This document shows positions 1 to 5,931 of a stretch of 6,274 nucleotides of DNA, piece after piece (within the stretch, counting starts at the first letter, position 1; each line of letters opens with the position of its first letter). The notes under the pieces were generated by a model. The model was not told the origin of the DNA and searched no databases. It saw only the letters and a list, made by a program, of their open reading frames with translations. The DNA is from an uncultured Collinsella sp. (GTDB lineage: Bacteria; Actinomycetota; Coriobacteriia; Coriobacteriales; Coriobacteriaceae): the NCBI GenBank assembly GCA_900552145.1, contig URYW01000096.1:1-6274 (forward strand), read 5' to 3'. A program made the translations under genes and the position numbers.

Positions 1-1700
1 GCCAACACAAACGAGCCATCCGCTGCAAGCTCAAGCGCTTGGTGTGGCAGCAGCGCGGGCATGCCCACCTCAGTAATGGAGGGAAAGCCCGCCTGCATGC
101 TAGAGACCTTGACGTTGCCGCCGCGTTCGCGCTCGAGAAGCGCCACAACGTCGCAGGCAACCTCATAGCGCAGCGCATCGCTCACGATAACGACCGTTGT
201 TTTGGCAGAACCCACAAAGGCGGGTAGCACATGCCAGTAAAACTCATCCTGCCGTGTGGGACCATCGATGTAGCCGCAATCGGCCCACTCCCCTTGCGCA
301 GCAGCCGCCCAGCAGGCATTGGCATCCGCCAAGAACCAGTTGCTGTAGAGATTCTCCGCCCAGTCCGCCACGGCGCGGGCAGGTTCCTCGAGCGCATCGC
401 ACTCGACGGAGCGTGCCCGCAGATACGCGGTGCACATATGGCGATAGGCAGCGTCCATGGCATACCATTCGGACGTATAGGCATCCCACACCTGCTGGGA
501 CTGCGCCAGATGGAACCCACCCGCGTGCGTCTGCCTAAACGCGCACATATCGGCCACAGCGACAAGCAGGTCAAAGTAGCTCTCGACACGACGGTACCAG
601 CTTAGGTCGCAACGGCGCGCAGCAAAGGCACGCGCATCCTCAACACGGTCTGCACCTTGCGCAAACGAGCAGAACAGCTGCGAGAGCACAACCTCGTTGA
701 CGCACGGGAACACATCAAGCGAAGCCAGCGCATCGATCGGCAGGGTCTCGAACCGTGCAAAGAGCCCGCGGGCATCCTCAACTAAACGACAAATCTCAAA
801 TAGGTCCTCGCTCGATGCCCGGGCTCCGGCGGCCTGGTCCCACGTACGCACCGCCTCAAGGCAATAGGGGCCGTAGGCGGGAGCCATATAGTTTTCGAGC
901 CCCTTGAGCGCTCCCTCGGGAAGTGCGGTGGATGCCGCCATAAGAAGCACATGGGATGCAAGCATAAGCAGTGAATCACGCTCGTGCAGCGGTCCATCAA
1001 ACCCATAACAGCGCAGCATAAAGGCGGCGAGAACATCGCGCACACAGTACTTATCCACCAGCGCGGCCAGCGCCTCGGGACCCTCGTGCAGCAGCGTGGC
1101 CATGCAGCCGCGCAATACAAACGCGGGCCGTGCGTCGCCCGGTTCCTTGCCGCCAAAGATCACCGTAAGGATTCCGAGCTCGATATCGGATGCACCCGCG
1201 GCATGTGGAACGCATGCGACAAACTTAGCGCAGCGGGTCTTGGCATCAAAGAACGTCTTGTGTGCTCGCAGGCTCTCGCGCACGGCGTCGATATTCTCGA
1301 TGCCCAGCTGATCGGCCAAAAGCGAAAGATAGTCAGCCTGGAACTGATCGGCATACAGCTCAACATCGGCAAGCCAATCACCCTCAAGCCTGCCGCGCGG
1401 GCAACGGCGATACAGCAAGATATCGCTCGCAAGGTCATCGCGGTTGATGAGCTTCTTGACGGCAAACATGCGGCCCTCGCAGGCCTCAACAAAGCGCACC
1501 GGGCGCTCAAAGTCACCGTGAGCAGGCATTACGCCGGCATCGGCCCCCACGCCGTCGAAACCCTCGGCAGCCAATCGCTCAAACTCAGGAGCAAACTCGC
1601 CGTCCGCATCGTGCCAAACCACAACACGGCGCGGCGCGCATGAGGACAACGGCTGCAAAAACCGCAGCTTAAGCTGTTCTTCTACATCGATCTTGGGCAA
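1..1700 (-). CDS. pglZ: BREX-1 protein PglZ, alkaline phosphatase superfamily, partial (C-terminus beyond left edge)
   Basis: The frame is open without a stop from 1700 to the left edge, giving 566 codons of a protein usually about 800-900 aa long. The start is a TTG at 1700-1698 (MPKIDVEEQLKLRF), chosen because AAGGA lies 5 bases upstream and no ATG or GTG is suitably placed; the N-terminus looks like that of BREX-1 PglZ proteins. The first 500 or so residues form the helical N-terminal region. The PglZ catalytic domain then begins with VVIVSDALRYE, where Asp508 is the likely metal ligand, followed by FPSITEVGMPALLPH, where Thr543 is the likely nucleophile position of the alkaline-phosphatase fold. 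The remaining metal-binding residues must lie outside the window. PglZ is a core BREX protein needed for phage exclusion, and its family suggests phosphodiesterase or nuclease-like hydrolysis. It starts 23 bases after the PglX C-terminal gene, so co-transcription is likely. Confidence in the family is high; the frame was translated by hand. Confidence -1.
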   Translation of the reverse strand, partial: MPKIDVEEQLKLRFLQPLSSCAPRRVVVWHDADGEFAPEFERLAAEGFDGVGADAGVMPAHGDFERPVRFVEACEGRMFAVKKLINRDDLASDILLYRRCPRGRLEGDWLADVELYADQFQADYLSLLADQLGIENIDAVRESLRAHKTFFDAKTRCAKFVACVPHAAGASDIELGILTVIFGGKEPGDARPAFVLRGCMATLLHEGPEALAALVDKYCVRDVLAAFMLRCYGFDGPLHERDSLLMLASHVLLMAASTALPEGALKGLENYMAPAYGPYCLEAVRTWDQAAGARASSEDLFEICRLVEDARGLFARFETLPIDALASLDVFPCVNEVVLSQLFCSFAQGADRVEDARAFAARRCDLSWYRRVESYFDLLVAVADMCAFRQTHAGGFHLAQSQQVWDAYTSEWYAMDAAYRHMCTAYLRARSVECDALEEPARAVADWAENLYSNWFLADANACWAAAAQGEWADCGYIDGPTRQDEFYWHVLPAFVGSAKTTVVIVSDALRYEVACDVVALLERERGGNVKVSSMQAGFPSITEVGMPALLPHQALELAADGSFVL

Positions 1701-1705
1701 GAATA

Positions 1706-1710
1706 TCCTT
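1706..1710 (-). promoter_or_regulatory. Ribosome binding site deciding the TTG start of pglZ
   Basis: Minus-strand AAGGA ends 5 bases before the TTG at 1700. The upstream in-frame codons contain no ATG or GTG, so this site is the main argument for a TTG start. Confidence -1.
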
Positions 1711-1723
1711 ACCGTATCTGCAG

Positions 1724-2692
1724 TTACTTGATCTTTGCCAGTACATCCTGAAACTTGGCGTAGTTGACCTTGACGCCGTCATCCAGGTCGATCTTAATCA
1801 TCTGGTCTGCCAAGTGGTGCAACTTCTCCTCGTAGCCGATGGTCTCTTTAAGCTGGTCATTGAGCTTTTTGACACGCTTATCCAAGCGCACGCGCTCACC
1901 ACGCTCAGCACTGGCAAGGGCATCGTTGGCATAGCCGATCTGCGAGCGATAGCGCTCCTGCTGCTCATGCACATAGTCGGTGCGGATGCGAGCCAACAGG
2001 TCGGGCTGATAGCGATGCATGTAAACAAGGCACTTGAAGCCGTTCTTTTTGCCGCTGTCGAACAGCCAGTAGATGGGGCGCTTCTTATAGGTCTGGCAGT
2101 GGTCCTTAAAGAAGTCCTTCAAAAAGTAGGTGCGGATGACCTCGCGCGAGGTGCCCTTGCCGCCGAGCGCCTCGGCAATAAAGGCCAGGTTCTGCTCGAG
2201 CGTCTCCTCGCCGTACACGGTGCGCACAAAGTCAATAAAATAGCGCACGATGTCGTCGTCAAAGTACTCGTCGTCGGTAATGGGCAGCACGTTGTCGCCA
2301 TCGGGCATAAAGGTCACGTGATCGGAATCGGGCATCTTGGCAAGATAGTCAGAGACCGTGGCACCCTGATCGGCCAGGACCAGTCCGTCCACGTCCAGCG
2401 AATAGCGGCCAAACATGCAGCCCACGGCATAGCTTATGAGCGAGATGATCTCGTCGCGCTTGGTGCGCACGTATTTGTTGCCCTTATAGCTCTCGGGAAT
2501 CTCGTCGGCGGTGTCAAAGATGCGCGCCACCGAGACGTACTTATCCTCGACCTCGATGGGCACCTCGCCCTCCATGTTGTAGATCTTGGCAAAGATTCGG
2601 TTGAGCTCCTCCTCGTTAGCGCGAAGCTGCTCAAAGCGAGCGTTAACCTCGGCTTTGCGAGCCTCGTATTTATCGGCGAGCAGTGTTGACAT
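1724..2692 (-). CDS. pglX: Detached C-terminal domain of the BREX-1 methyltransferase PglX (split PglX, C part)
   Basis: This 322-aa protein matches, as I recognise the family, the last 300 or so residues of full-length BREX-1 PglX. Landmarks are the charged helix FEQLRANEEELNRIFAKIY (residues 20-38), SYAVGCMFGRYSLD (87-100), the acidic DDEYFDDDIVRYF (140-152), EALGGKGTSREVIRTYFLKDF (about 174-194), KRPIYWLFDSGKKNGF (204-219), a helical, probably coiled-coil stretch (about 240-300), and the typical end IDLDDGVKVNYAKFQDVLAK. It contains no methyltransferase motif, so it cannot methylate DNA alone. I infer that it binds the 829-aa PglX N part encoded upstream to rebuild the enzyme. The ATG is preceded by GGAAGG at 6 bases, so it appears to be translated in its own right. 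The frame extends upstream only to a stop at 2734-2732, and that extension does not look like PglX. It is GC-rich like pglZ and brxC and unlike the DNA just upstream. Family assignment is confident; the functional state is inference. Confidence -1.
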   Translation of the reverse strand: MSTLLADKYEARKAEVNARFEQLRANEEELNRIFAKIYNMEGEVPIEVEDKYVSVARIFDTADEIPESYKGNKYVRTKRDEIISLISYAVGCMFGRYSLDVDGLVLADQGATVSDYLAKMPDSDHVTFMPDGDNVLPITDDEYFDDDIVRYFIDFVRTVYGEETLEQNLAFIAEALGGKGTSREVIRTYFLKDFFKDHCQTYKKRPIYWLFDSGKKNGFKCLVYMHRYQPDLLARIRTDYVHEQQERYRSQIGYANDALASAERGERVRLDKRVKKLNDQLKETIGYEEKLHHLADQMIKIDLDDGVKVNYAKFQDVLAKIK

Positions 2693-2698
2693 GGAACG

Positions 2699-2704
2699 CC
2701 TTCC
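2699..2704 (-). promoter_or_regulatory. Ribosome binding site of the PglX C-terminal gene
   Basis: Minus-strand GGAAGG lies 6 bases before the ATG at 2692-2690. This strong, well-spaced Shine-Dalgarno sequence supports independent translation of the C-terminal part rather than a dead remnant. Confidence -1.
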
Positions 2705-2729
2705 AGGTAGTAGGGGATTAAAAACAATG

Positions 2730-2759
2730 ATTCAAAGGGGCATTTTATGTGGTAGTCAA
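2730..2759 (-). promoter_or_regulatory. Possible weak promoter ahead of the PglX C-terminal gene
   Basis: On the minus strand, TTGACT (2759-2754, 5 of 6 matches to the -35 consensus) is followed after 18 bases by TTGAAT (2735-2730, 4 of 6 matches to -10). It lies in the 74-base gap between the membrane-protein gene and the PglX C-terminal gene. If active it would drive the C-terminal part and pglZ separately from the upstream genes. The -10 match is poor and the gap is AT-rich, so it could be chance. Confidence -1.
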
Positions 2760-2766
2760 GCTTTTC

Positions 2767-3375
2767 TCACAGCACCCAGGAGGGTCCGTCCAACAACCGG
2801 GCACCATCTTCCTCGAGCGTATATTCACTCATCCAAGCCTTACCCAAAATGTCATACATAAAGAGCCAAAGGCTTACCCCATCGCGAAAGGTCCTCGTTG
2901 AAACAACGTAATTGGAGCCCTCAACCTCGCCTTCATACGACTCACACGACTCAAAACCGATGTAATCAAAACGACAGGTATCTCCAGGCTCAAGATTAGA
3001 TACGACTGGCTTTTCCTCCACAATAATTGACGGAATTGGCCGGGGACCTACATTGGTAATCGAAACAATGAATCCGTAATCTTCCTCGAAACTGTCCACC
3101 TCAACTTGAGGCTTAGCCTTTTCGCTCCGAGACCTCTCTTCTTCTTGCTTCGTTTCTATGTCGTGCTTATACGAGACCACTGCAATAATGACTGCCGAAA
3201 ACGTCCCGACTCCATTTAACAAATCCCCCGACGATAAAGAGTTGAGCAACGGAAGCGAGCAAATGCCGGATAGAAATCCAAGAAGAGCTTTAAACAGTAG
3301 CGTGAAAACCACTAAGCATGGAATTGAAACAGCCAAAGAAATAAATAGTCTGCGAATGTACCTCATGCTGATCAC
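2767..3375 (-). CDS. Unrecognised small membrane protein inserted between the two PglX parts
   Basis: I do not recognise this 202-aa protein as a named family. It has a short basic N-terminus (RYIRR), a long hydrophobic stretch (about residues 10-40) and a second one (about 54-68, GVGTFSAVIIAVVSYKH). A highly charged segment follows (70-88, rich in E, K and R), then a probably beta-rich soluble domain containing IVSITNVGPRPIPSIIVEE (103-121). Two N-terminal membrane segments, a charged linker and a beta-sandwich-like domain with an 'NxG' motif form a layout I associate with assorted small bacterial membrane proteins; no catalytic motif is visible. The start may be GTG (3375), directly after the PglX-N stop codon, or ATG (3366-3364), three codons later. 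Neither has a clear Shine-Dalgarno sequence, so translational coupling to pglX is likely. The gene is AT-rich compared with its neighbours, which suggests it was acquired. It may be a BREX accessory protein or a passenger; its role is unknown. Confidence -1.
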   Translation of the reverse strand: MISMRYIRRLFISLAVSIPCLVVFTLLFKALLGFLSGICSLPLLNSLSSGDLLNGVGTFSAVIIAVVSYKHDIETKQEEERSRSEKAKPQVEVDSFEEDYGFIVSITNVGPRPIPSIIVEEKPVVSNLEPGDTCRFDYIGFESCESYEGEVEGSNYVVSTRTFRDGVSLWLFMYDILGKAWMSEYTLEEDGARLLDGPSWVL

Positions 3376-5865
3376 TCACAATAAGGGGTGACGTTTAAAA
3401 TCCCAGGAGGGTTCAAACGAGTCCCAGTCGGTTTTTGACAGTTCGATAGCCAGTTCAGCCATGCTAGAGATACGGCCCTCTTCACCAAGGCCAAGAAGCG
3501 GCAGCCTTGACACAACGCCCGCATTACAATTGAGAGTTGGGTTAATCATTCTGAGCATCACAGATGCTGCGGATGAATTCAGGTAGGCAATTAGCGGAAG
3601 TAGGTTGTCATCTGCAATAAATGCGCAACTTCCAGCATGCTCAAACAGACTGTGTCCGCCGTTGACTCTAAACGAATTGCGATCGGACGTAACGTCTGAC
3701 CAAGAGATCGACGGCCTAAATTGATCATCAAGGCTGACGGGGCGGAATCCTGACTGTTTTTTCATCTCCAGTTGGCCAGTGACTGAGAAATTCATAACGT
3801 TATCTCGGTTGCCATACCACTTGCGATAGCTACCACCTTTGTTACATGGATACCAACACGTTGTGGTTTGGACCTCGTTAATCGATGAGCACTCCCTATC
3901 AAACTTTGATAGTTGGACCTCCCACCAAGCTCTAATGAATAAGTCATTGTTTCCCGTTGTGATTCCAGCTTGAAGCGACGCGCGCGTACCAACAGCTGGA
4001 TTTGATTTAAATGCAGATAGTATTCCGCCCCCAGCCCAGTAGGCTATTGGGGCGCCGGGGATCTGCTTGAAGATGTCGGCGTCGCGGCGGTAGAACCAGC
4101 CGCAGTCGGGATCTCGGATCGCCTCGAGCAGCTTGAGACGCTTCGCCTCACTACCGTTGATGTCGACGAGGCGCACGTAAGCGCCCTCGTATGCCGCGCG
4201 GCCGTTGTAGATGACATCGGCGGTTACGTTGACGACCTCGCCGCCGATGGCGTCAAATGCGCGGGGGCCGAGATGAGCCATCGAGACAATCGTCTTGCCC
4301 TCGATAATCGAAGAGCGCATCTTCTCAAAGCTGCCCAGGAACATCCAACTCTGCATGGTAACCATTGCGGCGTAGCCCTTATCCTCGACAAGGTTAAAAC
4401 CGCGCTCGATAAAGCACGTGCAGAGGTCGCTCTTCACGTCGGGGTAGTTCTTCTTGATCCACTTGCTCATGAATGGATTAAAGCTGCTGCTGCCCATATA
4501 CGGAGGATTCGCAACGGTGCAGGTAAAACGACGGGACAGCTTCTCGCAGATGGCGGCAGCGCTTTCGAGCTTAGTTTTGGCCGTAGCGGCAAAAAGATCA
4601 TCGGAACAACTCGCGGCGGCAGCCTTGAGCTCGTCGATCTCGTCCTCTGAGGGATTGAGCAGCGAACCGATCTCGCCCAAATGACTCAGCTCCTCGGCGA
4701 GCTTCTTGTTACCCGGCAGCTCGTCCTCCCCTAGCGGGATGCTCGAGAGCACGGTAACGTCGGCGCGAACGCCACGCCTAAAGAAGCGACGGTCGTGCTC
4801 GCGGGCGCACATGGCAAGCGCCAGCTCCGCGATCTGTGCCGCGCGGGAATCGATTTCCATACCTGCAAGGTTTTTAGTAAGAATGAGCTCGGGAATCTCG
4901 CGCTCACGATAGCCGCGCTCCTCGTACATATGGAAGAGCAGCTCAAACGCATAGACCAAGATATGGCCCGAGCCGCATGCGGGGTCGCAGAGGGTTATCT
5001 CCTCGGGACTCGAAATGCGAATGAAGTCCTCGTGCTCAGCATCGGGCTCGATGTAATACTCCATGCGCTCGCGTAGCGAACTCCCCGGATTGTTGAGCAT
5101 CCACAGACGGCCGAGTGAGTTCTCGACCATATAGCGCACAATCCACTCGGGGGTGAAGAGCTGCGTGGCGGGCGCGATGTCCGCCGCCGCTGCCTTGCGC
5201 TTGGACTTGAAGAACTCGTCTTTAACGTCAGCGTTGTAGTACTGATACATCCAACCCAGAACGGTCACGCCCTCGCGCCAGTCCTCGTCAGCGAGGACGG
5301 TATTGAGCTTGCCCACCACACTGTCAGCCATCATGAGGCCCTGGGGCAACAGCAGCTCCATGGCTCCGCCCACGCGTTCAAAGACGCCCGGCAGGCAATC
5401 GGCAAGCTCCTCGCACTGAGCAACAAACAGGTAGCGCCACAACGGTTCATCCAAGCCTGCCATCTTGAGCTCGGCTATGCGATCGGTATCGACCGTCGTT
5501 ATTTCCACGTCCAGTGCGTTCTCCACGGCCTCGCTGCCATGGCTGCCGTCCGCACGACTTAGCATGCGCATACGGCTGGGAAGCCATCCGCATGCATCCA
5601 TGAAGCGAATGGCCACGATGCGGTTGAACCAGGTGTAGGCCGCACGGTCGCGCAGCGCCTCGTGACCCACCTCCGCCTGCATGCGCAGCAGTTCGTCGCG
5701 TTGCTCAATCTCAGCCGGACTTAGAGGCAGGCCGTTGACGGTCTCGGACCCAACGGGCGCGGGTGCAGGTTCGGTGATGCCGTATCGCACCATCTGCGCC
5801 TCCACGCCTTTGATGAGCTCCGTACGGGCCCAGGTGCAGAAGCTCTTAAGAGCAGAATCGTTCAT
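3376..5865 (-). CDS. pglX: BREX-1 adenine-specific DNA methyltransferase PglX, N-terminal, catalytic and target-recognition part (split PglX, N part)
   Basis: PglX methylates adenine in an asymmetric motif on host DNA, marking self in BREX, and is also needed for phage exclusion. The start MNDSALKSFCTWARTELI is typical of PglX, and AGAAAGG lies 10 bases upstream. Visible motifs are FTPEWIVRYMVENSLGRLW (237-255), the SAM-binding motif I DPACGSGH (294-301), and the catalytic motif IV NPPY (453-456), as in N6-adenine methyltransferases. The target-recognition region follows from about 605: LQAGITTGNNDLFIRAWWEV (631-650), WYPCNKGGSYRKWYGN (671-686), a segment around SISWSDVTSDRNSFRVNGG (719-737), and LNSSAASVMLRMINPTLNCN (762-781). 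The protein ends SWDFKRHPLL (820-829), where ordinary PglX continues through a short linker into a C-terminal domain of about 300 aa. Here that domain is encoded separately at 1724-2692. The catalytic motifs are intact. DNA before codon 605 or so is GC-rich and after it AT-rich, which suggests the specificity region was exchanged. Confidence -1.
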   Translation of the reverse strand: MNDSALKSFCTWARTELIKGVEAQMVRYGITEPAPAPVGSETVNGLPLSPAEIEQRDELLRMQAEVGHEALRDRAAYTWFNRIVAIRFMDACGWLPSRMRMLSRADGSHGSEAVENALDVEITTVDTDRIAELKMAGLDEPLWRYLFVAQCEELADCLPGVFERVGGAMELLLPQGLMMADSVVGKLNTVLADEDWREGVTVLGWMYQYYNADVKDEFFKSKRKAAAADIAPATQLFTPEWIVRYMVENSLGRLWMLNNPGSSLRERMEYYIEPDAEHEDFIRISSPEEITLCDPACGSGHILVYAFELLFHMYEERGYREREIPELILTKNLAGMEIDSRAAQIAELALAMCAREHDRRFFRRGVRADVTVLSSIPLGEDELPGNKKLAEELSHLGEIGSLLNPSEDEIDELKAAAASCSDDLFAATAKTKLESAAAICEKLSRRFTCTVANPPYMGSSSFNPFMSKWIKKNYPDVKSDLCTCFIERGFNLVEDKGYAAMVTMQSWMFLGSFEKMRSSIIEGKTIVSMAHLGPRAFDAIGGEVVNVTADVIYNGRAAYEGAYVRLVDINGSEAKRLKLLEAIRDPDCGWFYRRDADIFKQIPGAPIAYWAGGGILSAFKSNPAVGTRASLQAGITTGNNDLFIRAWWEVQLSKFDRECSSINEVQTTTCWYPCNKGGSYRKWYGNRDNVMNFSVTGQLEMKKQSGFRPVSLDDQFRPSISWSDVTSDRNSFRVNGGHSLFEHAGSCAFIADDNLLPLIAYLNSSAASVMLRMINPTLNCNAGVVSRLPLLGLGEEGRISSMAELAIELSKTDWDSFEPSWDFKRHPLL

Positions 5866-5875
5866 GGTTGATGAG

Positions 5876-5882
5876 CCTTTCT
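5876..5882 (-). promoter_or_regulatory. Ribosome binding site of pglX (N part)
   Basis: Minus-strand AGAAAGG ends 10 bases before the ATG at 5865-5863, supporting that start. Confidence -1.
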
Positions 5883-5892
5883 AAACGCCATA

Positions 5893-5924
5893 AGCCACCG
5901 GTGCGCGCTTTGGCACCGGTGGCT
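5893..5924. repeat. Perfect inverted repeat (12-bp stem, 8-base loop) between brxC and pglX
   Basis: AGCCACCGGTGC (5893-5904) and GCACCGGTGGCT (5913-5924) are exact reverse complements around an 8-base loop. The hairpin starts 7 bases after the brxC stop codon and ends just upstream of the pglX ribosome binding site. Neither strand shows a run of T after the stem, so it is not a standard intrinsic terminator. It could slow or attenuate transcription, stabilise an mRNA end, mark an RNA processing site or bind a protein. Confidence -1.
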
Positions 5925-5931
5925 CCGCGGG

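Larger units (their letters stand above)
2693..4050. other. AT-rich mosaic block: PglX target-recognition region plus the membrane-protein gene
   Basis: Hand counts on single 60-base lines give 45% G+C at 3061-3120, 45% at 3541-3600 and 47% at 3841-3900, against 63% at 4141-4200, 70% at 4081-4140 and 58% at 2281-2340. The right-hand break lies close to 4050, within the codons for PGAPIAYWA of PglX, where ATA, CTA and AAA codons begin to appear. The left-hand break lies just before the PglX C-terminal gene. GGCGCC, a 6-bp palindrome, sits at 4051-4056 on the right-hand break. I infer one horizontally exchanged segment; composition also varies locally within genes (2221-2280 is about 45%), so the edges are approximate. 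Confidence -1.

Noticed and set aside
182..589. Minus-strand open frame of 135 codons within pglZ
   Set aside because: It is in a different frame from pglZ, and its composition (many R, P, S) is typical of an out-of-frame reading of GC-rich DNA.
984..1643. Plus-strand open frame of 219 codons
   Set aside because: It lies entirely opposite pglZ, whose minus-strand frame is continuous from 1700 to the edge and carries the alkaline-phosphatase motifs.
1814..2689. Long plus-strand open frame (291 codons) opposite the PglX C-terminal gene
   Set aside because: It is an antisense shadow of a GC-rich gene. The minus-strand frame has clear PglX family motifs and a ribosome binding site, while the plus-strand translation resembles no family I know.
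2434..2727. Minus-strand open frame overlapping the start of the PglX C-terminal gene, considered as a lost linker between the PglX halves
   Set aside because: Its translation is arginine- and serine-rich and shows no PglX similarity; it is the out-of-frame reading of the real gene.
5893..5924. Intrinsic terminator after brxC
   Set aside because: The stem is strong, but neither strand has a following T-run, and ending transcription here would cut the operon before pglX; it is recorded as an inverted repeat instead.
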